The notes under the pieces are model-generated. The model saw only the letters and a program-made list of their open reading frames with translations, did no database searches and had not been told where the DNA came from. Below are positions 8,491 through 17,788 of a stretch of 64,000 nt of DNA, piece after piece. Location of the stretch: the NCBI RefSeq assembly GCF_007830455.1, contig NZ_VLLB01000002.1, forward strand, positions 434,001-498,000. Direction: 5' to 3'. Made by a program: the position numbers and the translations under genes. Origin of the DNA: Pseudoduganella lurida. Its GTDB lineage: Bacteria > Pseudomonadota > Gammaproteobacteria > Burkholderiales > Burkholderiaceae_D. Within the stretch, counting starts at the first letter, position 1. Every line of letters begins with the position of its first letter.

Positions 8491-9797
8491 TCGCCAACGC
8501 GCTGCGCAACCTGGAACTCGATGCGGTACCGGTGGCCACGCCGACCGGCCGGCTGGTCGGCGCCTCCGGCCTGCTGCTGGAAGCCGTCGGCTGCCCGCTG
8601 CACACGGGCCAGCGCTGCCAGATCGAGACGGTGGGCGGCGACTGGCTGGACGCGCAGGTGGTGGGCTTCCGCGACAAGGTGTCGTACCTGATGCCGTTCA
8701 AGAAGGCCACCGGCCTGACGACGGGCGCGCGCGTGCTGCCGATCCACGAGAAGACCACGCTGAAGATCGGCATGGGCTGGCTGGGCCGCATGGTCAACGG
8801 CCTGGGCGAACCGATCGACGGCCTGGGCAAGCTGACCGGCGAGCACGAACTCGACTCGCAGCCGCCGCGCATCAACCCGCTGCGCAAGACGCCCGTGCAC
8901 GAGCCGCTCGACGTGGGCGTGCGCGCGATCAATTCGATGCTCACGCTGGGCAAGGGCCAGCGCGTGGGCCTGATGGCCGGTTCCGGCGTCGGCAAGTCCG
9001 TGCTGCTGGGGATCATCACGCGGCAGACGGTGGCCGACGTGGTGGTGGTCGGCCTGATCGGCGAGCGCTCGCGCGAGGTGCGCGAATTCGTCGACATGTC
9101 CCTCGGCCCCGAGGGCCTGAAAAAGGCCGTGCTCGTGATCGCGCCGGCCGACGAATCGCCGATGATGCGCGTGATGGCCACCGAGATGTGCCATACCATC
9201 GCCGCCTACTACCGCGACCAGGGCAAGAACGTGCTGCTGCTGGTGGACTCGCTGACCCGCTATGCGATGGCCCTGCGCGAAGTGGCGCTGGCCCTGGGCG
9301 AACCGCCGGCCACCAAGGGCTATCCGCCCTCCGTGTTCTCCAACCTGCCGCAGCTGGTGGAATCGGCCGGCAATGGCGAGAACCCGAGTGGCTCGATGAG
9401 CGCCATCTACACGGTGCTGGCCGAGGGCGACGACCAGCAGGATCCTGTCGTCGACACGGCGCGCGCCATCCTGGACGGCCATATCGTGCTGACCCGCTCG
9501 CTGGCGGAACGGGGCCACTATCCGGCCATCGACATCGGCCAGTCGATCAGCCGCTGCATGAACAGCATCATCAGCAAGGAACACATGCTGGCGGCCCGCT
9601 CGCTGAAGGCCTCGATGGCAAGGCACGACCGGGTGCGCGACCTGATCCCGCTGGGCGCCTACGTGCCGGGCGCCGATCCGGTGACGGACAAGGCGGTGCA
9701 GCGCCATCCGTACATCGAACACTTCCTGTGCCAGGGCACCAAGGAAGACGCGCCGTACACGGCCTGCGTGGAGAACCTGGAACGGCTGATGGCATGA
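8487..9797 (+). CDS. fliI: Flagellum-specific export ATPase FliI
   Basis: FliI is the hexameric ATPase of the export apparatus and resembles the F1 beta subunit. The 436-residue protein has a Walker A motif AGSGVGKS at residues 164-171, a Walker B-like VLLLVDSLTRYAMALREV segment (about 247-264), and the conserved block PPATKGYPPSVFSNLPQL. The C-terminus has DPVTDKAVQRHPYIEHFLCQ. The start is ATG 8487 inside the fliH end (ATGA). fliJ follows 10 bp later. All catalytic motifs look intact. Confidence 0.97.
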   Translation: MIANALRNLELDAVPVATPTGRLVGASGLLLEAVGCPLHTGQRCQIETVGGDWLDAQVVGFRDKVSYLMPFKKATGLTTGARVLPIHEKTTLKIGMGWLGRMVNGLGEPIDGLGKLTGEHELDSQPPRINPLRKTPVHEPLDVGVRAINSMLTLGKGQRVGLMAGSGVGKSVLLGIITRQTVADVVVVGLIGERSREVREFVDMSLGPEGLKKAVLVIAPADESPMMRVMATEMCHTIAAYYRDQGKNVLLLVDSLTRYAMALREVALALGEPPATKGYPPSVFSNLPQLVESAGNGENPSGSMSAIYTVLAEGDDQQDPVVDTARAILDGHIVLTRSLAERGHYPAIDIGQSISRCMNSIISKEHMLAARSLKASMARHDRVRDLIPLGAYVPGADPVTDKAVQRHPYIEHFLCQGTKEDAPYTACVENLERLMA

Positions 9798-9807
9798 GGA
9801 AGAACGT

Positions 9808-10248
9808 ATGAGCGACCAGCATTTCATCCGCAACCTGACCACCCTCGTCGCACTGCGCGACACGGAAGTGGAGAAGCTGCAGGCCGAGCAGGCCGCCAAG
9901 CAGCTGACGGCGGACCGCTACCGGAAGAACCTGGAGCGCCTGGCCCAGCTGGCCGAGAACAGCGGCGCCTCCGGCAGCCTGCCGCTGGCGCTGGCCGCCA
10001 ACTGCGGCAACTACAAGCAGGCCGTCATGGCCATGGCGGACAACCACCGCCTCGACCTGACGATGCACGAGGCCGACATGGCCGTGTCGCAGCGCGCCCT
10101 CACCCAGGCCTACGTGAAACGCGAGGTGCTGGGCCAGGTGCTGGAAAAGAACGAGCGGTCGCTTGCGGACAGGCAGGCCATGCAGGAACGTAAAGTGCAT
10201 GACGACCTGGCAACCCAACTGTGGCTACGATCCCAAAAAGGGTCCTGA
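9808..10248 (+). CDS. fliJ: Flagellar export chaperone FliJ
   Basis: FliJ is a general export chaperone and the central stalk of the FliI hexamer. The 146-residue product is almost wholly predicted alpha-helical coiled coil, rich in Gln/Glu/Lys/Arg (LRDTEVEKLQAEQAAKQL near residues 17-34), with no signal peptide or membrane segment. FliJ proteins are poorly conserved, so the call rests on size, coiled-coil character and position directly after fliI. GAGGAAGA precedes ATG 9808. A gap of 134 bp follows, so a new promoter for fliD may lie there. Confidence 0.85.
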   Translation: MSDQHFIRNLTTLVALRDTEVEKLQAEQAAKQLTADRYRKNLERLAQLAENSGASGSLPLALAANCGNYKQAVMAMADNHRLDLTMHEADMAVSQRALTQAYVKREVLGQVLEKNERSLADRQAMQERKVHDDLATQLWLRSQKGS

Positions 10249-10382
10249 TCGCACGAAAATAAGTCCATACGGAAATAAATTTCATGGGTAGCGGCCTGCG
10301 GTCGCCCTGTCACAAGGTACACTCACATTAATTTCCTCAGGGCACAATTCAGCGCGCACTCCGGACACACCAGGACACCAAC

Positions 10383-11765
10383 ATGGCGATCACCGCACCG
10401 ACCTACGACCCGATTTCCACCGCCCAGGGGCTGGCCACGTCTTCCATCAGCGCCGCCCAGGCCCTGCTGGATGCGCAGACCAAGACCGCCACGGCCACCG
10501 CCACGGCGCTGACCTCGCTGTCCTCGGCCATGTCGGCGTTCGACTCGGTGCTGTCCTCGCTGACGGCGAAGAAATCCGTCGTGTCGAATACCGCCACCTT
10601 CAGCTCGGCGGTCGGCACGGCCACCGCGACCACGGCGGCCACGCCCGGCAATTACTTCTTCTACGTGGAGCAGATCGCCACGGCCCACCAGGCCGCCTAC
10701 AGCGGCCTGCCGGATGGCACCGATGCCGCCACGGCGGGTACCATCCACATCGGTTCGGGCGACACGCAGTTCAGCGTCGACCTGAGCCAGGCCGACAGCA
10801 GCGCGGACGGCAAGCTGTCCGTGAAGGAACTGGCGGCGGCGATCAATGCCGCCACCGACAACGCCGGCACGGTGACCGCGTCGACGATGACGATCAACGG
10901 CGTGACGTCGCTGGTGCTTACCGCCAACCGCACCGGCGAAGCCAATGCCGTCACCGTCACTGCCAGCGCGGCCGGCAGCATGGCCGATGCACTGGCCGAT
11001 ACGGACAATGCCAAGCAGCTGGTGACGGCCAAGGATGCCATCGTCTGGCTGGGCGACAAGACCACGGGCACCCAGCTGAAGCAGCCGTCCAACACGTACA
11101 CCGTGCTCGACGGCGTGACGATGACGTTCACGTCGGCGCAGAGCGGCGGCAGCCCCGTCAGCCTGACGGTGGGCCAGGACAGCACCGGCACGGCCGCCAA
11201 TGTCCAGAGCTTCGTCGACGGCTGGAACAAGCTGATCGGCGTGCTGGCCGGCCTGACCTCCCACGGCGACGCCACCAGCAGCACGGCGCCGGCCATCTTC
11301 GCTTCCGATTCCGGCATCACCGCGCTGCAGAGCCGCATGCAGGCCATCCTGCGCCAGAAGATCGGCGACAGCAGCCTGGTCGCCTATGGCATCACGGCCC
11401 AGCGCGACGGCACGCTGACGCTGAACGGCGACCGCCTGAAGAAGCAGCTGGCCATCGATCCGGCCGGCCTGGACACGCTGCTGGGCAGTGCCAGCATGAC
11501 GGCACCGACCGGCGTGCTGGGTGGCCTGGACAAGCTGATGAGCCAGTGGACCAGCTCGACGGGCGGCCAGATCGCCCAGCGCCGCGAGAACAACACGAAA
11601 CTGCAGGCCACGCTGACGACCAAGCAGACGCGCCTGACGGACCAGTACAACTCGGCCTACAACCGCTACCTGAAACAATTTACCGCGCTCCAGGAACTGC
11701 AGACGCAGATGAACGGCAACAGCTCGCTGTTCGACGCGCTGTTCGGCGACAAGTCCGACAGCTGA
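10383..11765 (+). CDS. fliD: Flagellar filament cap protein FliD (LafB-like)
   Basis: FliD (HAP2) caps the growing filament and assists flagellin folding. The 460-residue protein has the family N-terminus (YDPISTAQGLATSSISAAQ, about residues 8-26) and a Thr/Ala/Ser-rich body. The C-terminal coiled-coil part is typical of FliD: LDKLMSQWTSSTGGQIAQ followed by an RRENNTKLQATL-type helix and DQYNSAYNRYLKQFTALQEL. It starts a set of genes in the lafBCDEFSTU order. Composition is low-complexity, as in secreted axial proteins. Confidence 0.93.
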   Translation: MAITAPTYDPISTAQGLATSSISAAQALLDAQTKTATATATALTSLSSAMSAFDSVLSSLTAKKSVVSNTATFSSAVGTATATTAATPGNYFFYVEQIATAHQAAYSGLPDGTDAATAGTIHIGSGDTQFSVDLSQADSSADGKLSVKELAAAINAATDNAGTVTASTMTINGVTSLVLTANRTGEANAVTVTASAAGSMADALADTDNAKQLVTAKDAIVWLGDKTTGTQLKQPSNTYTVLDGVTMTFTSAQSGGSPVSLTVGQDSTGTAANVQSFVDGWNKLIGVLAGLTSHGDATSSTAPAIFASDSGITALQSRMQAILRQKIGDSSLVAYGITAQRDGTLTLNGDRLKKQLAIDPAGLDTLLGSASMTAPTGVLGGLDKLMSQWTSSTGGQIAQRRENNTKLQATLTTKQTRLTDQYNSAYNRYLKQFTALQELQTQMNGNSSLFDALFGDKSDS

Positions 11766-11791
11766 CGGGCGCTAACCCATACGGTGACAAG

Positions 11792-12181
11792 ATGATGAAC
11801 CACGACGCCTACGGCGAATACCATGCGACCAACCTGGACGCCCAGACGGCCCGCGCCTCGCCGGTCGAGCTGGTGCTCGTGCTGACCGACGGACTGCTGG
11901 AAGAGCTGGCGCGCGCGCGCGGCCACATCGCCGGCCGTCGCTTCGAAGCCAAGGCCATCAGCCTGGACAAGTGCACGCAGATCATCAACGGCCTGTCCAG
12001 TTCGCTGGACTTCGACAATGGCGGTGAAGTCGTCGCCAACCTGGGCCGCCTGTACGACTACTGCGCCGCGCGCCTGTACCGCGCCGGCGTGGACATGGAC
12101 CCGGCCGTCATCGACGAGGTGACGGGCCTGCTCGGCACGATCCGCCAGGGCTGGCTGGGCGTGCAGGCCAAGCATGGATAA
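11792..12181 (+). CDS. fliS: Flagellin export chaperone FliS (LafC-like)
   Basis: FliS binds the C-terminus of flagellin in the cytoplasm and delivers it to the export gate. The 129-residue protein has the FliS hallmarks: a YHATNLDAQTARASPVELVL start (about residues 10-29), a conserved basic helix with the EAKAISLDKCTQIINGL segment (about 52-68), and LYDYCAARLYRAG. I chose the start MMNHDAYG at 11792. Its end overlaps fliT by 8 bp. Its presence implies a cognate flagellin gene, which is not in the window. Confidence 0.94.
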   Translation: MMNHDAYGEYHATNLDAQTARASPVELVLVLTDGLLEELARARGHIAGRRFEAKAISLDKCTQIINGLSSSLDFDNGGEVVANLGRLYDYCAARLYRAGVDMDPAVIDEVTGLLGTIRQGWLGVQAKHG

Positions 12182-12512
12182 GCCGGTGTCCGGGGGCGCC
12201 GCGCCGGCGCGCCAGCAGCAGCTGCTGCGCGTGGCGCAACAGCTCGCGGCCGCGGCCGCGGCGGCCGACTGGCCCGCGCTGGCCACCGTGAACACGCTGC
12301 TCACCGCCACCCTGCCGGCGCTGGCCGCGCAGGGACCGTGGACGCCGGCCGAACGGGCCGCGCTGGCCGTGCTCCGGCAACAGCACGCCGCGGCGCTGCA
12401 GCAGGTCAACGCTGCCAGCACCGCGCTGGGCAAGCAGATGCAACAAATGAATACCAACAAGGAAGGCTGGCTTGCCTATGCCTTCGACAACGAATTGGCC
12501 GGAACCCCATGA
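12174..12512 (+). CDS. fliT: FliT-like flagellar chaperone (LafD-like)
   Basis: This 112-residue, Ala- and Gln-rich, predicted all-helical protein overlaps fliS by 8 bp and fliK by 4 bp. In lateral flagellar loci the small gene between fliS (lafC) and fliK (lafE) is lafD, a FliT-like chaperone for the FliD cap. Sequence conservation is weak, so the call is mainly positional. The C-terminus carries NTNKEGWLAYAFDNELAGTP. No signal peptide or membrane segment is seen. Confidence 0.7.
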   Translation: MDKPVSGGAAPARQQQLLRVAQQLAAAAAAADWPALATVNTLLTATLPALAAQGPWTPAERAALAVLRQQHAAALQQVNAASTALGKQMQQMNTNKEGWLAYAFDNELAGTP

Positions 12513-13771
12513 TGATGACTTTCCCCTCCGCGCCGGGTGGCGCGGCCGCAGCGGACCTCCCGCTCCCTGGCGCCCCCGCCAGCACCGCACCTGCCGGCCC
12601 GGAAGGCGTGGCGGACCCTGCCGTGCAGCTGCCGGCGTTTGCCGTGCTGCTGGACCTGGCCGGGCTCGCGCAGCCGGGCGAAGACGCGGCAGTGACGGAC
12701 AGCGCGCCGGCCGCAGCGGCCGATGACACGCCGTCGGACGCCACGCTGGACGCCAGCGGCACGGTGGCCGATACCCTGATGCCTTCGCAGTTCGCCCTGC
12801 CCCTGCCGGCGATGAACCTGGCGATCCTGCCGGCCCTGCAGAACGCGACGGCGGGCGCCGCACGCACGGACGGCACGCCGCGCATCGACATGGCTGCCGG
12901 CCAGCCGGCCGGTGCCGCGCCACTGCCGGCCGTGCCTGCCGCGTGCCGTACTGCCCAGCCGGCCTTCGCACCGGACGAGGCTGGCAACGCCCGCCCGGGC
13001 GATGCCGCCGCCGTGGCCGCCGCCGCTGCCGGCGCGTCCAGCGCCGCCACCACGCCGGCCCTGCTGCGCATCCTGCAGGCGGTGCAGCCTGCCGCGAACA
13101 CGCCCGCCCCGGCGGTCCGCCAGGGGGGCGACGCGCGTCCCGCCGTGAGCGACACGGTGGCCGGTGCGCCGGCCACCGCCCAACCCGTGCTGGCTGCCGC
13201 CGCTACCGATGCCCGCGGCCAGGCCGGCGGCGACACCCCGTCCGGCAACGGCGACAATCCGGCCGCGTTCCGCACCGTGATGGCGGCCAACGCCGGCACG
13301 GCGCCGACCGCCGACGGCGCCGATACCGTGCGGCTGGCCGGCAGCCCGGACCAGTGGCAGCAGCCGCTGCGCGCCGCGCTGGGCGACCGCCTGCAGCTGC
13401 AGCTGCAGAAGAACAGCGAGCAGGCCGTCATCCGCCTCGACCCGCCCAACCTGGGCAGCATCGAGATCTCGATCCGCCACAGCGGCGGCGCGCTGCAGGT
13501 GAACCTGGCCGCCTCGAACGGCGAAGTGCTGCGCCAGCTGAACGCCGTGGGCGATGCCATGCGCCAGGACCTGTCGTCGCGGCAGTTCAGCGACGTGGCC
13601 GTGACCGTGTCGGCCACCAGCAACCGCACGCTGGCCGACAGCGAAGGCCGTGGCCGCCAGCAGGGGGGTGAACAGCAGCAAGGCGAAGCGCAACGACGCC
13701 AGCCGGGCCGCGCCCTGAGCGATGGCGACGACGCCGGTGCCCGCGCCTTCGCCATGGGAGGTAACGCCTGA
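12509..13771 (+). CDS. fliK: Flagellar hook-length control protein FliK (LafE-like)
   Basis: FliK measures hook length and triggers the FlhB specificity switch. The 420-residue protein has a long Ala/Pro/Gly-rich, probably disordered N-terminal two-thirds. A compact C-terminal Flg_hook domain follows (about residues 290-375), with the pattern LQLQLQKNSEQAVIRLDPP, then LGSIEISIRHSGGALQVNL. The start MMMTFPSAP at ATG 12509 overlaps fliT; the stop shares a base with the fliL ATG. The interaction partner FlhB at the left edge carries a changed cleavage motif, so the pair is worth comparing. Confidence 0.9.
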   Translation: MMMTFPSAPGGAAAADLPLPGAPASTAPAGPEGVADPAVQLPAFAVLLDLAGLAQPGEDAAVTDSAPAAAADDTPSDATLDASGTVADTLMPSQFALPLPAMNLAILPALQNATAGAARTDGTPRIDMAAGQPAGAAPLPAVPAACRTAQPAFAPDEAGNARPGDAAAVAAAAAGASSAATTPALLRILQAVQPAANTPAPAVRQGGDARPAVSDTVAGAPATAQPVLAAAATDARGQAGGDTPSGNGDNPAAFRTVMAANAGTAPTADGADTVRLAGSPDQWQQPLRAALGDRLQLQLQKNSEQAVIRLDPPNLGSIEISIRHSGGALQVNLAASNGEVLRQLNAVGDAMRQDLSSRQFSDVAVTVSATSNRTLADSEGRGRQQGGEQQQGEAQRRQPGRALSDGDDAGARAFAMGGNA

Positions 13772-14253
13772 TGAACAAGAAGCTCATCCTGATCATCGTG
13801 GCCGTCGCCCTCGTCTGCGGCGGCGGCGCCGCCGGTGCCATGTGGTACTTCGCCGCGCCGAAGGCCGATGCGGCCGACGCGGCCCACAAGGAAGCGGAAA
13901 AGAAGAAAAAGAAGAAGGAAGAAGACGATGCCAAGCCCGTCAAGTACCTGACGGTCGACAAGATCATCGTCATGCTGCGCCGCGCGCCGAACGAGACGAT
14001 CCCGCACTACCTCTCCTCCGACCTGGTGGTGGCCACGCCCGTCGACAAGGAGAAGGAAACCAAGGAACACCTGCCGCTGCTGCGCAGCGTGGCCGTGCGC
14101 ACGCTGTCCTCGCTGCAGATGGACAAGGCGCAGTCCATGACGATCGACGATTTCGCGACGATGCTGAACAAGGCCTTCGCCGAGGAATACGAGAAGAACA
14201 CGCAGGAGCAGCCGTTCCGGGAAGTCATGATCGGCAAGCTGATCATCGAGTGA
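13771..14253 (+). CDS. fliL: Flagellar basal-body associated protein FliL (LafF-like)
   Basis: FliL is a single-pass membrane protein that supports the stators. The 160-residue protein has an N-terminal membrane anchor (about residues 4-27, ILIIVAVALVCGGGAAGAM). A charged Lys/Glu run follows, with KKKKKKEEDD near residues 45-54, and then a periplasmic FliL domain containing YLTVDKIIVMLRR and the ending MIGKLIIE. It starts one base into the fliK stop and precedes fliA, matching lafF-lafS. Confidence 0.92.
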   Translation: MNKKLILIIVAVALVCGGGAAGAMWYFAAPKADAADAAHKEAEKKKKKKEEDDAKPVKYLTVDKIIVMLRRAPNETIPHYLSSDLVVATPVDKEKETKEHLPLLRSVAVRTLSSLQMDKAQSMTIDDFATMLNKAFAEEYEKNTQEQPFREVMIGKLIIE

Positions 14254-14302
14254 TGCGGATGAGCCCAGCAATGCACACCTTCCCGTCCGGCGGAGCTGCC
14301 TG

Positions 14303-15073
14303 ATGGCCTACGCAGAAACCGACTTCGGCGCGGGCAGCACCGGCGCGGGTTTCGGCGCCGGCTATGGCGAGAGCTATGGCGCCGCCGAGGCCGCGCCCGC
14401 ACTGACGCCGGCCGCCGAGCAGAAGCACCTGCTGGCCTATGCGCCACTGGTGAAGCGCATCGTGCGCCAGCTGAATTCGCAGGTGGGCGGCGCGATCGAC
14501 CGCGAGGACATGGAGCAGATCGGCCTGATGGGCCTGCTGGAAGCGCTGCGGCGCTACGGCGAGCCCGATGCGGCATTCGGCAGCTTCGCCAGCCTGCGCG
14601 TGCGCGGCGCGATCCTGGACGAACTGCGCCGCCAGGACTGGCGCCCGCGCGCCGTGCGCCAGCAGAGCCACAAGCTGCGCGACGGCGTGCGCGCGCTGAC
14701 CCGCAAGCTGGGCCGCGAACCGAGCGAACAGGAAACCATCGCCAGCCTGGGCATCACGGCCGACGAATACATGGCCTACCAGCTCGACGAGAATGCCGAG
14801 GTGATGGCCAGCTTCGACGACCTGCTGCAGGACGGCGCGGCGGACGGCAGCGCCGGCAGCACGCCCGGCCCGGAAGAACAGCTGCTGGTGCGGCGCAGCC
14901 TGGAACAGGCGCTGGGCACCCTGAACGAACGCGAACAGCGCGTGGTGCAGATGTACTACGAGTTCGAGCTCAGCTACAAGGAAATCGCCGCCGTGCTGGA
15001 CCTGACGGATGCGCGCGTGTGCCAGCTGAACAAGGCCGCGCTGAACAAGATGAAAGCCGTGCTGCAGGCCTGA
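14303..15073 (+). CDS. fliA: Flagellar sigma factor FliA (sigma-28, LafS-like)
   Basis: This RNA polymerase sigma factor directs late flagellar genes. The 256-residue protein has region 2 (LLAYAPLVKRIVRQL, about residues 48-62, through AFGSFASLRVRGAILDELRR), region 3 (SHKLRDGVRALTRKLGREPSEQE), and region 4 with the helix-turn-helix (LNEREQRVVQMYYEFELSY, then KEIAAVLDLTDARVCQL). An unusual Gly/Ala-rich 35-residue N-terminal extension precedes region 2. Its anti-sigma factor FlgM is encoded at 17036. It sits between fliL and the motor genes, as lafS does in lateral loci. Confidence 0.95.
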   Translation: MAYAETDFGAGSTGAGFGAGYGESYGAAEAAPALTPAAEQKHLLAYAPLVKRIVRQLNSQVGGAIDREDMEQIGLMGLLEALRRYGEPDAAFGSFASLRVRGAILDELRRQDWRPRAVRQQSHKLRDGVRALTRKLGREPSEQETIASLGITADEYMAYQLDENAEVMASFDDLLQDGAADGSAGSTPGPEEQLLVRRSLEQALGTLNEREQRVVQMYYEFELSYKEIAAVLDLTDARVCQLNKAALNKMKAVLQA

Positions 15074-15105
15074 GGCCGCCGGCACCACAACAAGAGGAAT
15101 TCACC

Positions 15106-16023
15106 ATGCAGCAAATTATCGGCATCCTGATCATCCTGGGCAGCGTGTTCGGCGGCTACGCGCTGATGGGCGGCGGCTTCCACGCGATCTGGCAGCCCAT
15201 CGAGCTGCTCGTCATTGCCGGTGCCGGGGTCGGCGCGCTCGTGCTGGGCAACCCGGGCCACATCCTGCACGAGCTGGGCCACCAGCTGAAGAAGATCGTC
15301 ATCCGCAAGAAATACGATTCGGAATTCCAGCGCCAGCTGCTGCTGCTGATGTACGAACTGCTGCAGCTCGCCGCCGGCGGCCTGAAGGCCCTCGATGCCC
15401 ACGTCGAGGCGCCGAAGGACAGCGCGATCTTCCAGCGCTACCCCGCCGTGCTGGAAGAGCCGAAGCTGCTGGCGTTCATCGTCGACAACTTCCGCCTGAT
15501 GGCCATGGGCAAGATCAACGCGCACGAGCTGGAAGGCGTGCTGGAGCAGGAACTGGAAGCCATCCACGAAGAGCTGAACCAGCCGGCCAAGTCGCTCAAC
15601 AAGATCGGCGAGGCGATGCCCGGCTTCGGCATCCTGGCCGCCGTGCTGGGCATCGTGATCACTATGGGCAGCGTGGGCGAAGGCGCCACCTCCGGCGAGA
15701 TCGCCGAGCACGTGGGCGCCGCGATGGTCGGCACCTTCATCGGCATCTTCCTGTGCTATGGCCTGATCGACCCGATCTGCAACATGATGAAGCAGCTGGT
15801 GGGCGAGGAAGCCTCCACGCTGGAATCGGTGAAGGTGGTGCTCGTCACGCACGTGGCCGGCAAGCCGCCGCTGCTGGCCATCGATGCCGGCCGCCGCCTG
15901 GTACAGCTGAACACCAAGCCCAGCTTTGCCCAGCTGGAAAGCTGGATCAATGCGATGGAAGGCGGCGACAGCGAACCGGAGACGGGCTCGCGCCGTGGAG
16001 GTGGCCGTGCCAAGGCAGCCTGA
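15106..16023 (+). CDS. motA: Flagellar stator protein MotA (LafT-like)
   Basis: MotA forms the proton channel of the motor stator together with MotB. The 305-residue protein has four predicted membrane helices (two near the N-terminus at about residues 1-20 and 30-50, two near 170-220). The conserved element is EAMPGFGILAAVLGIVITMG. The cytoplasmic loop carries many charged residues that contact FliG. Start ATG 15106 has a strong AAGAGGAA ribosome site. The Gly/Arg-rich tail (SRRGGGRAKAA) is unusual but short. Encoded next to motB, as lafT-lafU. Confidence 0.95.
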   Translation: MQQIIGILIILGSVFGGYALMGGGFHAIWQPIELLVIAGAGVGALVLGNPGHILHELGHQLKKIVIRKKYDSEFQRQLLLLMYELLQLAAGGLKALDAHVEAPKDSAIFQRYPAVLEEPKLLAFIVDNFRLMAMGKINAHELEGVLEQELEAIHEELNQPAKSLNKIGEAMPGFGILAAVLGIVITMGSVGEGATSGEIAEHVGAAMVGTFIGIFLCYGLIDPICNMMKQLVGEEASTLESVKVVLVTHVAGKPPLLAIDAGRRLVQLNTKPSFAQLESWINAMEGGDSEPETGSRRGGGRAKAA

Positions 16024-16050
16024 CAAGATAGCCGTGGCCAGGAGCCCGTC

Positions 16051-17034
16051 ATGCTGAAGCCGCATGAGAAGCACCACGAGACCACCATCGTCAAGCGCGG
16101 GGGCGGCAAGCACGCGCACGACGAGCACGGCGGCGCCTGGAAAGTGGCGTTCGCCGACTTCTGCCTGGCGCTGATGTGCCTGTTCCTCGTGCTGTGGCTG
16201 ATGGCTTCGCGCAATACCGAGAGCCTGCAGCAGATCCTCACCGAATCGGACGGCAACCGCACCGACCAGGGCAAGGGCGTGATGCCCGAGCAGGTGGGCG
16301 GCCCGCGCGGCAGCCTGATCGACCGTCTTCCTCTCCCCCGCACCGGCAACACGGATGTGGAGGGCAAGGAAGAAAAGGGCATGAAGCAGAATCCGCAGCA
16401 GGCCCCCCAGAAGGTCAGCTACGAGACGGCCGATGACCTGAACCTGCTGGCCAGGGCGCTGCAACAGATGAGCCAGGATGCGGGACTGCAGAGCAACCTG
16501 GAATCCGTCGTCACGCCGTATGGTCTGCGTGTCATGTTGCATGATACCGACAGGCAAGGCATGTTTGTGCGGGGCAGCGCCATCCCGACCGGCAAGTTCC
16601 AGACGCTATTGCGTAAAATGGGGCCCTTGTTCGCGCGCATGAAGAACCAGATGCTGATCGTGGGCCACACGGATTCGCTGCAGTACGCCGACACGGGCCA
16701 TTCCTCGTTCTCCAACTGGAACCTGTCGTCGAACCGCGCCATGTCGGCGCGGGCGCAGCTGCTGGCCGGCAGCATGGCGGCCGACAGCGTGCTGCAGGTG
16801 GTCGGCATGGCCGACCGCGCGCCGCTCGACACGAAGCATGCCGCCGCCGGCGTGAACCGCCGCATCGAACTGCTGATCCTGACGAGCGGCCAGGCCAGCG
16901 CCGTGGCCAATATGTTCGGCATGCCGGACCGGAGGCAGGCGGCCAGCCCCGATGTCGACACGGTGCTGCCGGACGCGAGCGCGCTGCAGCAACTGCGCGA
17001 CAAGCTGCTGCCCGGCAAGGCAGCGGAGAACTGA
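16051..17034 (+). CDS. motB: Flagellar stator protein MotB (LafU-like)
   Basis: MotB anchors the stator to peptidoglycan. The 327-residue protein has an N-terminal basic, His-rich stretch and one transmembrane helix (about residues 30-52) with the conserved proton-carrying Asp36 in VAFADFCLAL. A periplasmic OmpA-type peptidoglycan-binding domain (about 175-280) carries LIVGHTDSLQYAD and NWNLSSNRAMSAR. flgM starts two bases after the stop. The protonated Asp and the lafT/lafU position indicate a proton-driven dedicated stator. Confidence 0.95.
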   Translation: MLKPHEKHHETTIVKRGGGKHAHDEHGGAWKVAFADFCLALMCLFLVLWLMASRNTESLQQILTESDGNRTDQGKGVMPEQVGGPRGSLIDRLPLPRTGNTDVEGKEEKGMKQNPQQAPQKVSYETADDLNLLARALQQMSQDAGLQSNLESVVTPYGLRVMLHDTDRQGMFVRGSAIPTGKFQTLLRKMGPLFARMKNQMLIVGHTDSLQYADTGHSSFSNWNLSSNRAMSARAQLLAGSMAADSVLQVVGMADRAPLDTKHAAAGVNRRIELLILTSGQASAVANMFGMPDRRQAASPDVDTVLPDASALQQLRDKLLPGKAAEN

Positions 17035-17035
17035 C

Positions 17036-17344
17036 ATGGCAATCGAAACGAAGGGAAGAGGCCAGCGTATGCGTATCTCGAGTGGAAATGTGGGTGGTGC
17101 CAATGCTGCCGCGCCCGTGCAAACGGTGACGGAGACGGCCGCCCCCGAGGCGCCGAAGAGCGCCGCCGCCGCGGCGCCCCTGCAATCGTCCGTGCTGCAG
17201 CCGGCGCTGGCGGCCATGGACCAGCTGCCCGACTTCGACCATGAAAAAGTGGCCATGCTGCGCGATGCGCTGGCCAAGGGCGAACTGCCGTTCAATCCGG
17301 GCAAGCTGGCCGGCATGATCCAGCGCTTCCACGGAGCCCGCTGA
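17036..17344 (+). CDS. flgM: Anti-sigma-28 factor FlgM
   Basis: FlgM binds and inhibits FliA until the hook is complete and it is exported. The 102-residue protein has a disordered Ala-rich N-terminal half and the C-terminal sigma-binding helices (FDHEKVAMLRDALAKGELPF, then NPGKLAGMIQRFHGAR), which match the FlgM consensus well. ATG 17036 follows the motB stop directly; an internal ATG at 17069 (MRISSGN) is an alternative start. flgN begins at the next base. Confidence 0.9.
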   Translation: MAIETKGRGQRMRISSGNVGGANAAAPVQTVTETAAPEAPKSAAAAAPLQSSVLQPALAAMDQLPDFDHEKVAMLRDALAKGELPFNPGKLAGMIQRFHGAR

Positions 17345-17788
17345 GTGAATCTCCCGCTCACAGGGGCGCTGTCGCGCCAGGCCGCCATGGGGCAGCTGCT
17401 GCAGGACATCGCGCTCGACCTGGTCGGCTACGCGTCGCTGCAGGACCTGCTCGGCGAGCAGTTCGATGCCGCCATCCGCCACCAGCAGGCGCGCCTGGGC
17501 CAGCTGGCCGAAGCGATCGGCATGCTGGTGGACGAACTGGAAACGCGCCGCGCCCGCCGTGTCGCCCTGGCCACCCGCCTGACGGGCCCGCAGCCGGCCA
17601 TGGCGCAGGTGTTTGCCCTGCTCCGCCCGGGACCGCGCGCCCGGCTGGAAGCGGACTGGGCGGCACTGGAGCGCATGGTGCTGGCGGCGAAGGCGGCCGC
17701 GAAACGCAATGGCGACCTGCTGGCCGAACAGTTCACGATCATGCAGCGCGTGCTGCACGGCGAGCACCGGGACTATGAGCCGGCCTGA
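17345..17788 (+). CDS. flgN: Flagellar export chaperone FlgN
   Basis: FlgN is the cytoplasmic chaperone of the hook-filament junction proteins FlgK and FlgL, both encoded further downstream. The 147-residue product is all-helical, with Leu/Gln/Arg-rich heptads and no membrane segment. The start is GTG 17345, immediately after the flgM stop. Sequence conservation is low; the call rests on size, helical character and the flgM-flgN pairing. The stop overlaps the following gene by 14 bp. Confidence 0.82.
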   Translation: MNLPLTGALSRQAAMGQLLQDIALDLVGYASLQDLLGEQFDAAIRHQQARLGQLAEAIGMLVDELETRRARRVALATRLTGPQPAMAQVFALLRPGPRARLEADWAALERMVLAAKAAAKRNGDLLAEQFTIMQRVLHGEHRDYEPA